Position numbers and translations under genes: made by a program. From contig NZ_FOCK01000003.1 of NCBI RefSeq assembly GCF_900110085.1, positions 361,991 to 425,990 on the forward strand: a stretch of 64,000 nucleotides of DNA, read 5' to 3'. The DNA is from Prevotella sp. ne3005. Lineage in GTDB: Bacteria; Bacteroidota; Bacteroidia; Bacteroidales; Bacteroidaceae. Shown one piece after another: positions 35,938-44,858 of the stretch. Numbering within the stretch: the first letter of the stretch is position 1; each line of letters begins with the position of its first letter. The notes beneath the pieces were generated by a model that saw only the letters and a program-made list of their open reading frames with translations, was not told where the DNA came from and did not search any database.

Positions 35938-37731
35938 ATGAAACTATATAAATTTTCCTTAGCCCTTTTACTGGGCATCGGCACACTCACATCGTGCAAC
36001 GATAAGCTGGAACTGACAAACCCCAACCAGCAGACCACAGGTACTTACGGCTATTCTGCCGCAGACCTGGAAGAAGGTGTGATAGCTGCCTACAACCATA
36101 TCCGCATGGAGGGTACCTACGCTCGTGTAGGATATATGATCGACGTATGTCGTGGTGACGAGGTATGGAACTCCTCACAGGTATGGTATATGCCGTTCGA
36201 CGACCTCAACGAGCCTATCACTGATGAAATTGGCCAATGGTCTTGGCGTGACTGGTATTACACCATCAACGTATGTAACTTCGTGCTCTCACGTACTGGC
36301 AGCGATAATGCTTCGCTCGACAATCAGATAAAGCGCATCAAGGGTCAGGCACTCTTCCTCCGTGGCCTGGCATACTATATGCTGGCTGGCTACTATCAGA
36401 ATCCTGCCTTGATTACGGATTATAACTCTTACTCTTCACTCGACGGTCTCTATGCCGCCAACTCTGAAACAGAAGGTGAAGATCCTAATGTGCAGTATGA
36501 TAAGGTGCTCGACCAGGTAGAGGCAGACTTTGCCGAGGCCATGACGCTGCTTCCCTCTCGCGACGAGGGTGGCCAGTGGGCTCAGGGCCGTGCCACATGT
36601 GGTGCTGCTGCCGGCTACTATGCTCGCACACTGATGGTTCGCCACAAGTACAGCGAGGCTCTCAACGTGCTGAAAGCCATCATCGGCGGTACATACGGCC
36701 ACTATGAGTTGATGAAGAACTATGGTGACAACTTCCGTGAGGGTTCTAAGTATGAGAACAATGCCGAGAGTCTCTTCGAGGTACAGTTCCTCGACTATGG
36801 TTCTCAAGGTACCGACGATGAGTGGACACCGGTGAACACCAGTGCCAACGCTACACAGGGTTCTGCTATCGAGAGCAACTTCGGTCCTGGTAACTATGGT
36901 GGCTGGGCTGACCTCTCTGCTTCTCCCTGGCTCTACAACCTCTTCAAGCAGGAGCGTACTACCAGCGGTAAGCTTGATCCCCGCCTCTACTGGACTATCG
37001 GTACTTACGAAACCGACTGGGATGGCTTTGAGTATGGTAATGTATGCTATACAGACGCTATGACTGCTGATAATTACATTGTGACCAACAATAACTACGG
37101 TGGTCTGCCCGTTGCCAAGCACACTAACCTCCGCACAGGTCTTTACGACAAGGTGGTGACTGGTCTTCATGATGGTATCAACCTCCGTATGATGCGTTAT
37201 GCCGACGTGCTGCTCCGTGCTGCCGAGTGCGAGAACGAGGTCAACGGTCCTACTCAACAGGCTATCGACTGGATCAACCAGGTGCGCAACCGTGCTGAGC
37301 TGGCCAGCCTGAAACTCTCTGACTTCGACACTAAGGATAAGCTGTTCGAGCAGATTGCCAACGTGGAGCGTCCAAAGGAGTTCGGCTGTGAGTTCGGCCG
37401 TGGATTCGACCTTATCCGCTGGGGCTTCTTCTACGATAGCGGCCGTCTGCAGCAGATTAAGGAACATGGTGCTTTCAACTTCTGGACGAAATCTGATTAT
37501 GACAATGGCCTCATCGGTTATACACCGAAGGATCCCGTTGACTACAAGACATGCAGCAAGAGCTCTTACGACACCTGGCTAGATGGCCACGAGTTCCTGC
37601 CCATCTATCAGGGTACGCTGAATAATAACCCCAACCTCGTCGGTAACTCTGCCAACTACACGAGCAGCAATGCCGGCTATTTCTCAAGCAAGGGTTGGAC
37701 GGTACACCCTGTTGTAAATCTGGGTAAGTAA
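35938..37731 (+). CDS. SusD/RagB-type surface lipoprotein
   Basis: The 597-residue protein has a lipoprotein signal with Cys20 (LLLGIGTLTSCNDK). The alpha-helical SusD fold is recognisable from IKGQALFLRGLAYYMLAGYY (about 134-153), the RDEGGQWAQGRATCGAAAGY stretch with a TPR-like helix, and the C-terminal RNRAEL and EFGCEFGRGFDLIRWG blocks (about 480-500). It forms the lid on SusC and captures glycan at the cell surface. The 36-base gap after susC shows co-transcription. Confidence 0.95.
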   Translation: MKLYKFSLALLLGIGTLTSCNDKLELTNPNQQTTGTYGYSAADLEEGVIAAYNHIRMEGTYARVGYMIDVCRGDEVWNSSQVWYMPFDDLNEPITDEIGQWSWRDWYYTINVCNFVLSRTGSDNASLDNQIKRIKGQALFLRGLAYYMLAGYYQNPALITDYNSYSSLDGLYAANSETEGEDPNVQYDKVLDQVEADFAEAMTLLPSRDEGGQWAQGRATCGAAAGYYARTLMVRHKYSEALNVLKAIIGGTYGHYELMKNYGDNFREGSKYENNAESLFEVQFLDYGSQGTDDEWTPVNTSANATQGSAIESNFGPGNYGGWADLSASPWLYNLFKQERTTSGKLDPRLYWTIGTYETDWDGFEYGNVCYTDAMTADNYIVTNNNYGGLPVAKHTNLRTGLYDKVVTGLHDGINLRMMRYADVLLRAAECENEVNGPTQQAIDWINQVRNRAELASLKLSDFDTKDKLFEQIANVERPKEFGCEFGRGFDLIRWGFFYDSGRLQQIKEHGAFNFWTKSDYDNGLIGYTPKDPVDYKTCSKSSYDTWLDGHEFLPIYQGTLNNNPNLVGNSANYTSSNAGYFSSKGWTVHPVVNLGK

Positions 37732-37770
37732 CAGTTAGCTTATAGTTTTAACATTAAAGATAAAAGATAT

Positions 37771-39687
37771 ATGAGACATCTCAATAAAATAGCAACCGCT
37801 TTCTGCGCAGCAGCTCTTGGAATGCTGAGCCTGACAAGCTGTGAGGGCGGTGATCTGTATGGCGTTAATTCTCCCGACTGGCGCCAGGCCATGATCGACT
37901 CCATTGCCGAAGCCAACAAGGGAAAGGGTGAGATTATCATCGAAGGCCTCGAGGAGGACGTGTACACGATTGGTGCTACCGACTTCTCTACAGGCTGGTG
38001 GGCACAGTTCTCTAAGTACTATCAGATTCCTGCGGATGAAAAGTGGATTGCCCAGTTCAACCTGAACATCAATCCCAGTGCCTCCAACACTTATAAGAAT
38101 TTCGCCTTAATTATCTGTAACGATGAGGACCGTGGTGCAAGTAGTTATAAGGAGTATGGTGCCATCCGATTCGATAATCAGCCCAGCGGTAACTCTGAGT
38201 GGGGTGATTATATCGACCGTAGTTTGGTGACAAGTACGCTGACCTTCGATACTGATACTGATGCTGGCGTCGACAAGTTAGGCGGTAAGGTGACCTTGAC
38301 CGTCGATCGTACCGCTGGTGGCTTGGTGGTTACTATGACCAACGGTAAGGTAACCAAAATCTATAATCAGACTACGATGCTGACCAATCTCAATGCCGAT
38401 TCATCGAATAAGACAATCCGCTGTTTCCTGGTGCCCGAGGGCTCATTCATCGACTTCCTCGGTTCTACCATCGAGCCTATCGGTGGCTTCACCTCTAAGG
38501 AGGACAAGCAGCCTCTGTCGATGACCCTGAATGGTGTACCCAAGAAGGTACTTCTGGGTTCTGACCTCAATGTGGCGATGGCCAATGTGACGGCAACCGT
38601 TCAGTTCGAGCAGGGTGTCTCGAAGGATGTTCCTGCCAGCGAACTGTCATTCCAGGCTATTCCTGACCTTAACTCTCTGGGTACTAAGACGCTGTTGGTG
38701 GCTTATAACAAGTCGTATAAGGGTGAACTCATTGGCAAGGCCGTGATGGCATCTGCCACCTTCGATGTCGTCGACAAGATTTACACCAGCGTAGGTGCAT
38801 CCGACAACTCTACCGCCTTCTGGGGTGCTCACTCAGATAACATCAAGGTCGGCCCGAAGGAGACATTCGTTTCCAGCTTCACCAACTATACCAATGGTCA
38901 GAACAACTGGAACAACTTCGTGGTTGTTCTCTGCAGCTCTGACGGCTCCAAGGAGTATGCTGTGGTACGTGCCGACAACTACGGTTGGGGTGACGGCTAT
39001 GCAGCCTGCACACCGAGCGGCGGCCAGAGCGACTGGGCTGCATGGCTCAAGGCTATGGACGGTGCAAAGGTATCTGTGGCTGTGACTAACAATGGCGATG
39101 GAACCGCTGATGTGATGTGCGTCATGGAGGGTACTGATGGCAAGGTCTACGTACAGAATTACATGGGCATCAACACTGTTGATCCCGATAACTTCTACTT
39201 CAACTTTACGGTTGATGGCAGCCATATTGAGTTTAGTGACGTAATCGGTGCCGAGGATAACTCTACCGCCTTCTGGGGTGCCCACTCTCAGATGCTGCGT
39301 GTTCCCGAAGGCCATACTGTTACCCAGCGATTCAAGAACTCTACTTCCGGGGCTAACAACTGGAATAATTTCTGCGTTGTCCTGACTCAGGAGAACAACA
39401 CCGAATATGCTGTGGTACGTGCTGACAACTACGGTTGGGGTGACAGCTATGCTGCCTGCACACCGAGTGGTGGTCAGAGTGACTGGGCTGCATGGCTCAA
39501 AGCTATGGACGAGGCCATCTGTACTGTATCTGTTACCAACAATGGCAGTTCTGCCGACGTGAAGTGCGTCATGAAGGGCAACGATGGTAAGACCTACAAA
39601 CAGGATTACATTGGCATCAGCCCCATCATCGGCGAAGATCTGTACTTCCGCTTCACAATCGATGGCAGCCATCTGGTATTCGAGTAA
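37771..39687 (+). CDS. Modular surface glycan-binding lipoprotein
   Basis: This 638-residue lipoprotein (Cys24 in LSLTSCEGG) has no enzyme motifs. An Ig-like segment (about 255-345) lies between the first and later copies of a repeated beta-sandwich-like module. Module 1 is divergent (about 65-240, TGWWAQFSKYYQIPADEKWI); modules 2 and 3 (about 350-490 and 495-638) share NSTAFWGAHS, RADNYGWGD and PSGGQSDWAAWLKAMD nearly unchanged. Aromatic-rich surfaces of this sort bind glycans. The position after susD is the usual one for SGBP/SusE-F proteins. I infer arabinan or pectin binding from the enzymes around it; no named binding-module family is claimed. Confidence 0.82.
   Translation: MRHLNKIATAFCAAALGMLSLTSCEGGDLYGVNSPDWRQAMIDSIAEANKGKGEIIIEGLEEDVYTIGATDFSTGWWAQFSKYYQIPADEKWIAQFNLNINPSASNTYKNFALIICNDEDRGASSYKEYGAIRFDNQPSGNSEWGDYIDRSLVTSTLTFDTDTDAGVDKLGGKVTLTVDRTAGGLVVTMTNGKVTKIYNQTTMLTNLNADSSNKTIRCFLVPEGSFIDFLGSTIEPIGGFTSKEDKQPLSMTLNGVPKKVLLGSDLNVAMANVTATVQFEQGVSKDVPASELSFQAIPDLNSLGTKTLLVAYNKSYKGELIGKAVMASATFDVVDKIYTSVGASDNSTAFWGAHSDNIKVGPKETFVSSFTNYTNGQNNWNNFVVVLCSSDGSKEYAVVRADNYGWGDGYAACTPSGGQSDWAAWLKAMDGAKVSVAVTNNGDGTADVMCVMEGTDGKVYVQNYMGINTVDPDNFYFNFTVDGSHIEFSDVIGAEDNSTAFWGAHSQMLRVPEGHTVTQRFKNSTSGANNWNNFCVVLTQENNTEYAVVRADNYGWGDSYAACTPSGGQSDWAAWLKAMDEAICTVSVTNNGSSADVKCVMKGNDGKTYKQDYIGISPIIGEDLYFRFTIDGSHLVFE
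38956..39510 (+). repeat. Internal duplication in the glycan-binding gene
   Basis: Bases 38956-39060 and 39406-39510 (offset 450 bases, 150 codons) match at about 97 of 105 positions by my count. All but one of the differences are silent, so the encoded peptides differ by a single Gly/Ser change. Confidence 0.85.
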
Positions 39688-39733
39688 AAGACTAGTTTCT
39701 TCACATTAATTAATTAGTTAGTATTCTTTTGGA

Positions 39734-39765
39734 GGGGGCGGACTGTGAAGCCCGTCCCCTTTATC
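39734..39765 (+). terminator. Imperfect hairpin after the glycan-binding gene
   Basis: GGGGGCGGACT (39734-39744) pairs with AGCCCGTCCCC (39749-39759) apart from one G-U pair and one A-C mismatch, followed by TTTATCTTTT. Such hairpins after the surface-protein genes often reduce expression of the downstream enzymes. It lies in the 104-base gap before GH43. Confidence 0.65.
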
Positions 39766-39791
39766 TTTTCCTTCTTTAAAAAAGCAATCCA

Positions 39792-40844
39792 ATGAAAGCG
39801 AAAACAATCATGTGGTCGCTGCTAGCCCTTATCGTATCTGTTTCAGCAGCCGGACAGCAGCGTCGCCATACTCCAAAAGAACCATTCGTAACCGACACCC
39901 CGATGGTACATGACCCCGTCATGGCTTTTGAGGACAGTACCTATTATATCTTTGCCACGGGCATGGGTATCCAGCAGATGACGTCTAATGACCGTAAGAA
40001 CTGGACGGTCCTGCCTGAGCCTGCCATGTCTGTCATCCCTCAGTGGGCAATGGACTCCGTACCAGGATTCCGAATCCATGTGTGGGCTCCAGATGTCATT
40101 AACTATCACGGTAAGTGGTGGCTTGCCTACAGCTGTTCGACCTTTGGGCGTAACGGCTCGGCCATTGGCCTGCTCTCCAAGCGTTCGCTCTCCTTCCCTG
40201 TATGGGACGATGAGGGTTGTATCGTCACCTCCCGCGAGGGGCGCGACAACTGGAACGCCATCGACCCTAACTTCGTCATCGATGACAACGATAACCCTTG
40301 GCTCGTTTGGGGTTCTTTCTGGGATGGCATTCAACTTGCCCGTCTCGACACGACTATGCATATTGCTGCAGGCGAAAAACCTCGCACTATTGCCCGCCGT
40401 TATAACCTGACTGATCCAGACGGCAAGAAGACACTCTCTACCAATCCTAATCCTCCTAAGAATCCTACGTCCGACTTTGCCGGACCTAATGCGATTGAAG
40501 CTCCATTTATCTTCAAACACAACGATTATTACTACTTGTTTGTATCCTGGGACTACTGCTGTCAAGGTTCTAAAAGCAACTACCGCGTGGCTGTTGGACG
40601 CAGCAAGACCATTGATGGGCCCTATCTTGACCCTGATGGCAAAGACATGCGCGACGGTGGCGGAATGCTTTTCCTTGAGGGTGACAAGAAGAATTTCGAG
40701 GCTGCCGGACATTGTGCAGCATATACTTTCAATGGTGAGGACATTTTCATCTGCCATGGCTATAGCGTTGCCCATGGAGGTGCTTCCATCCTGATACAAC
40801 GCCCAATCCTTTGGACTTCTGACGGATGGCCCAAATTAAATTAA
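39792..40844 (+). CDS. GH43 endo-arabinanase-like enzyme
   Basis: The 350-residue secreted enzyme (MKAKTIMWSLLALIVSVSAAG) is a single five-bladed GH43 propeller. The catalytic set is visible: the base Asp in MVHDPVMAFEDSTYY (about 38-52), the pKa-modulating Asp in NAIDPNFVIDDNDNPWLVWG (about 156-175), and the acid Glu in AIEAPFIFKHNDYYYLFVSW (about 236-255). IHVWAPDVIN and GSFWDGIQL are typical of arabinan endo-1,5-alpha-L-arabinosidases. It would cut the arabinan backbone. There is no accessory domain. It follows the glycan-binding gene behind a hairpin. Confidence 0.9.
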   Translation: MKAKTIMWSLLALIVSVSAAGQQRRHTPKEPFVTDTPMVHDPVMAFEDSTYYIFATGMGIQQMTSNDRKNWTVLPEPAMSVIPQWAMDSVPGFRIHVWAPDVINYHGKWWLAYSCSTFGRNGSAIGLLSKRSLSFPVWDDEGCIVTSREGRDNWNAIDPNFVIDDNDNPWLVWGSFWDGIQLARLDTTMHIAAGEKPRTIARRYNLTDPDGKKTLSTNPNPPKNPTSDFAGPNAIEAPFIFKHNDYYYLFVSWDYCCQGSKSNYRVAVGRSKTIDGPYLDPDGKDMRDGGGMLFLEGDKKNFEAAGHCAAYTFNGEDIFICHGYSVAHGGASILIQRPILWTSDGWPKLN

Positions 40845-40874
40845 GAGTAAAAACGAAAAGTGATAAAGTGAAAA

Positions 40875-43025
40875 ATGATGGTTAGTAAAAGATTCAGAGT
40901 AAGTTGTAGATTAAATATAATAGCGATTATTTTTGTTTTCGCTTTTCACTTTTCGTTGTTTGCAGCTCATGCTCAGTCATGGACTGCCGACAATGGCAAT
41001 GGTACATATACTAATCCACTATTCTACGACGAGTTCTCCGACCCAGACATCCTTCGCGTTGGCGACGATTACTACCTCGCAGGAACCACTATGCATACTG
41101 TTCCAGGATTGGTCATATTGCACTCCAAGGATCTTGTGAACTGGGAGAATATCTCGTATTGTTTCGACCGTTTCGATTTCGACGACGATGCTTTTTCTCT
41201 GAAAAATCACAAGGAAATATACGGTCAGGGGGTATGGGCACCTGCCATCCGTTATGCCAATGGCCAGTTCTATGTGTTTACCAACATCAATGGCAAAGGT
41301 CTGCAGTGCTATACTTCAAAAGATATTCACGGACCGTGGAAACATCATAATATGCAAGGCCGTATCTACGACCTTTCTGTACTCTTCGATGACGATGGAA
41401 AAATCTATGCCATTCATGGCTATGGTGAAGTGAAGTGCACAGAATTAAAGTCTGACATGAGCGGCCCCATCGAAGAGACAGAGCGTACCATCATCCCAGA
41501 AGGTAATGCTGTTGGGGAGGGACATCATATGTATAAAATAGGTGGGATGTACTACCTGATCTCTACCGATTATCGTCCCAATGGGCGTACCCTCTGCTCA
41601 CGCTCGAAAAGTATCTGGGGACCTTATGAAACCATTACCATCACTGCCGATGAAACCTTTGGCTATCATGCAGCCTCATTAACGCAGGTTCCTCAAGGCG
41701 AACAATATCGTATTGGCCATGATGGAACGAAGTTCGGTATTCCAGAAGTCGACAAGGATGCGACAGCCTGCACCAATATCCATCAGGGTGGCATCGTTGA
41801 AGACCAGAGTGGACAGTGGTGGGCACTGCTGATGATGGATTTCCACAGCATAGGTCGCACGGTGACATTAGCCCCCATCACTTGGAAAGACGGCTGGCCC
41901 ATGCTTGGTTTGGAAGGTAATTTAGGCCGTGCACCTCGAACCTGGCTCAAACCCAACATCAATGCAAGTGTCCAACCTCATGCTCCATATGAGCGCAGTG
42001 AGACCTTCAATGGCAAGACGCTCGGGCGGGTTTGGCAATGGAATCATAATCCAGATGACAGTAAATGGAGATTGAAGAACGGTCGTCTACGCTTGCAGTC
42101 GATGCCAGCTGAGCAATTGATGTGGGCGCGCAACACTCTTACTCAACGTGTCATAGGCCCTGTATCTGTCGCCACTGTTGAACTCTATACAAAAGGCATG
42201 AAGGATGGCGATGTGGCTGGTCTTGGCAACATCAATGTGCCTTGTTCCTGGATTGGTATTGTGAAGGATGGCCAACAAACCATTCTCCGTTGCTTCGAAC
42301 AAGCAACCAACGACACCATCGACACCTCTGTCACAACAGATAAGCTGTGGCTCCGTATCGTGGGCAACTACGATCACGACTCTGCCCACTATGAATATTC
42401 ACTCGACGGTGAGCACTATCAACAGATAGGGCGCGAAATGCCCCTCAGCTATCAGCTCATCTCTTTTCAGGGATCACGCCACGCACTCTTCGCTTTCAAT
42501 TATAAGGGAAAGAACGGAGGTTATGCAGAGTTTGATAACTTCTCAGTAGAGGAACCACAGGCAGACCGCAGTGGCAACATCCCTTATGGCAAGACGTTGG
42601 CATCCCCTTCGGCCGCCGACCGCTGGTTCCGCATCATCAATCTCGCTACAGAAAAACCAATGATAGCACTGCCTCATGGTCTGATATACGACACTGATGC
42701 TTCTGATCATAGCGTACAGACACGTTTCCGACTTATTGACAAGGGACAAGGACAAGTCTTTCTTCAGTGTGGGGATGGACGCTATGTGTTCTGCTCTGGT
42801 TACGGCATCGCTGGCGATGTGCGTTTGACTACAGAGGAATCGAAAGCCGAAGTATTTTTGTGGCAGGACTACCTGAATCATGAATTCATGCTGATGTCAA
42901 TGCGTACCCATCGATATATCGGAAAGAGCCCGACCACAGGCAGTCCTTATTCTATGGATTTCCCTGGCGCAGACCCAGCCCGACGCAATGGTGCCGTTTT
43001 TCGTTGGGAAGAATCGAAGCGTTAA
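40875..43025 (+). CDS. GH43 enzyme with C-terminal beta-sandwich and extra domain
   Basis: The protein has 716 residues with a long signal region (about 1-34, ending FSLFAAHAQ); the ATG at 40878 is an equal alternative start. The GH43 propeller (about 38-340) has YDEFSDPDILRVGDDYYLAG with the base Asp, GVWAPAIRYANG, and the acid Glu in AVGEGHHMYKIGGMYYLIST. A concanavalin-like beta-sandwich (about 365-560) follows, as in GH43 beta-xylosidase/arabinofuranosidase types. The last 125 residues or so form another domain, possibly beta-trefoil-like, with two WF/FR repeats; I cannot name it. The likely activity is arabinofuranosidase or xylosidase on oligosaccharides, with low certainty between them. 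Confidence 0.85.
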   Translation: MMVSKRFRVSCRLNIIAIIFVFAFHFSLFAAHAQSWTADNGNGTYTNPLFYDEFSDPDILRVGDDYYLAGTTMHTVPGLVILHSKDLVNWENISYCFDRFDFDDDAFSLKNHKEIYGQGVWAPAIRYANGQFYVFTNINGKGLQCYTSKDIHGPWKHHNMQGRIYDLSVLFDDDGKIYAIHGYGEVKCTELKSDMSGPIEETERTIIPEGNAVGEGHHMYKIGGMYYLISTDYRPNGRTLCSRSKSIWGPYETITITADETFGYHAASLTQVPQGEQYRIGHDGTKFGIPEVDKDATACTNIHQGGIVEDQSGQWWALLMMDFHSIGRTVTLAPITWKDGWPMLGLEGNLGRAPRTWLKPNINASVQPHAPYERSETFNGKTLGRVWQWNHNPDDSKWRLKNGRLRLQSMPAEQLMWARNTLTQRVIGPVSVATVELYTKGMKDGDVAGLGNINVPCSWIGIVKDGQQTILRCFEQATNDTIDTSVTTDKLWLRIVGNYDHDSAHYEYSLDGEHYQQIGREMPLSYQLISFQGSRHALFAFNYKGKNGGYAEFDNFSVEEPQADRSGNIPYGKTLASPSAADRWFRIINLATEKPMIALPHGLIYDTDASDHSVQTRFRLIDKGQGQVFLQCGDGRYVFCSGYGIAGDVRLTTEESKAEVFLWQDYLNHEFMLMSMRTHRYIGKSPTTGSPYSMDFPGADPARRNGAVFRWEESKR

Positions 43026-43039
43026 TCTTCTATAATCGC

Positions 43040-43070
43040 TTTGAGATGTTGTCGTTTTTTCGTATCTTTG
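43040..43070 (+). promoter_or_regulatory. Promoter for the GH43 lipoprotein
   Basis: TTTG (43040-43043), 19-base spacer, TATCTTTG (43063-43070): a full consensus match inside the locus, starting 15 bases after the preceding gene's stop. This enzyme can therefore be expressed without the operon promoter. Confidence 0.78.
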
Positions 43071-43103
43071 CATACAAGTTGAAAACTACTAAAACTGAAT
43101 GAA

Positions 43104-44858
43104 ATGAAAAGGAAAATTACAAAATGGAGTTGTCTGTTGCTAACTGTGGTGTTATTCGCATGTGGCGGTGGAGGAAATGATGATTCGGATATCACACCTA
43201 CGCCAACACCTACCCCTACGCCAACACCTACCCCTACACCCACGCCAAATGGCGATGACGAAAAGCAGACCTACTTCCCCAGTGATCTGAAATCAGTAAG
43301 TGTTCATGACCCCAGCGTGGTCTACGACGCAGAATCCAAGCGTTATTATATCTTTGGCTCGCATCGAGCCAATGCTTGGTCGTCCAACCTCCTCGCCTGG
43401 AACACTGTAACCATTCCCTTTGCTTCGGCTTCCTCTGGCGATGCACTCCCCAATACCGCGTTTGTGACACCTGCCGTGACGAAGGTGAAGAAAGGTGGCC
43501 AGCAGGTCGACTTCCCCGCCTTCAACGCTCAGGCATGGGCGAAGCGTGGTAGTGCCGGCTATAATATCGACGGCAACCTGTGGGCACCCGATGTCATCTA
43601 CAACAAGAAGCTAGGCAAGTGGTGCATGTATATGAGCGTCAACGGCGACGCCTGGTATTCCAGTATCGTACTGATGACCTCTTCCAAGATTACTGGTCCG
43701 TATCTCTACGAGGGTCCCGTGGTCATCAGTGGCTTCTATAGCAACAAGGCCTACAAGGATACCGATCTGGAGTTAGTGCTGGGCACTCAAGCCACACTGC
43801 CCTCACGCTATGCCACTGGCAACCGTTGGGGCGAGCGTTATCCCAACTGTATCGATCCCTGCGTGTTCTACGACGAGGACGGCAAACTGTGGCTCTCTTA
43901 TGGTTCGTGGAGCGGTGGCATCTACATGCTGGAGCTTGACGAGGAGACCGGTCTGCGCGACTATGACGTGACCTATTCTCAGGTGGGCGAGGGCAACGAT
44001 ATCACCGTCGACCCCTATTTCGGCAAGAAGATTGCCGGTGGCTACTACGCTTCGGGCGAAGCCAGCTACATTGAATACATCAATGGCTACTACTATCTCT
44101 TTATGAGCTATGGCGGACTGGCTGCCGGTGGTGTTCCTGCCGACTATAACAACGGTGGCTATCAGATTCGCGTCTTCCGCTCGAAGAAGCCTGACGGCCC
44201 CTATGTCGACAGTAAGAATGCCACGGCCCTCTATGACAAGTATTACCTGAACTTCGGCTCTGGCGAGAACGACGGAAACCGTGGAACCAATATCTTTGGA
44301 GCCTATGGCGAATGGGGCAACAAGACCGTAGGAGCCAGCTCCGAGCGCTCGCAGGGTCACAACTCAGCCATCGCTGCAGAGGATGGCCGCGCCTATCTCG
44401 TCTATCATACCCGTTTCCAGAACAAGGGCGAGGCCCATGAGGTACGTGTACACCAGCTGTTCCAGAATGAGGATGGTTGGCTGGTGGCAGCCCCGTTTGA
44501 GTACACCGGTGAAGTGACCACGCTGGCGAAGATCAAGACCAAGCAGTATGTGGCTACTGACCAGATCCCCGGCAAGTACAAGATGCTGATCCACGACTAC
44601 AAACTCGACCACACCAAGAAGGCCTATTCGAAGCCAGTCGATGTAGAACTCGACGCTACGGGCAACATCTCTGGTGCCGTCACGGGTAAGTGGTCGGCCA
44701 AGAGTGGCACCTCTTATTTCACGGTCACCATCAATGGTCAGGACTATAAGGGCGTGATGGTCGAACAGTATCTGGAGCCAAAGAACGAGAGCACGTCCAG
44801 CTTTACCGTGATGAGTGCCACATCAGGCGTCACCATCTGGGGCTATGCTGTGAAGTGA
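43104..44858 (+). CDS. GH43 endo-arabinanase lipoprotein with Thr-Pro linker
   Basis: The 584-residue protein has a lipoprotein signal with Cys20 (LLLTVVLFACGGGG) followed by a Thr-Pro repeat linker (about 31-48) that holds the enzyme away from the membrane. The GH43 propeller (about 60-470) shows SVHDPSVVYDAESKRYYIFG, NLWAPDVIYNKKLGKWCMYM, CIDPCVFYDEDGKLWLSYGS and the acid Glu in GEASYIEYINGYYYLF, then QGHNSAIAAEDG. The C-terminal 100 residues form a beta domain seen in Bacteroidota endo-arabinanases. It probably cuts arabinan at the cell surface. The gene has its own promoter, and its last 29 bases overlap the convergent GH2 gene. Confidence 0.92.
   Translation: MKRKITKWSCLLLTVVLFACGGGGNDDSDITPTPTPTPTPTPTPTPTPNGDDEKQTYFPSDLKSVSVHDPSVVYDAESKRYYIFGSHRANAWSSNLLAWNTVTIPFASASSGDALPNTAFVTPAVTKVKKGGQQVDFPAFNAQAWAKRGSAGYNIDGNLWAPDVIYNKKLGKWCMYMSVNGDAWYSSIVLMTSSKITGPYLYEGPVVISGFYSNKAYKDTDLELVLGTQATLPSRYATGNRWGERYPNCIDPCVFYDEDGKLWLSYGSWSGGIYMLELDEETGLRDYDVTYSQVGEGNDITVDPYFGKKIAGGYYASGEASYIEYINGYYYLFMSYGGLAAGGVPADYNNGGYQIRVFRSKKPDGPYVDSKNATALYDKYYLNFGSGENDGNRGTNIFGAYGEWGNKTVGASSERSQGHNSAIAAEDGRAYLVYHTRFQNKGEAHEVRVHQLFQNEDGWLVAAPFEYTGEVTTLAKIKTKQYVATDQIPGKYKMLIHDYKLDHTKKAYSKPVDVELDATGNISGAVTGKWSAKSGTSYFTVTINGQDYKGVMVEQYLEPKNESTSSFTVMSATSGVTIWGYAVK
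43200..43235 (+). repeat. 18-base tandem repeat in the Thr-Pro linker
   Basis: ACGCCAACACCTACCCCT occurs twice in perfect tandem (43200-43217 and 43218-43235), flanked by partial copies. Gain or loss of a unit keeps the frame and changes linker length by six residues. Confidence 0.9.
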
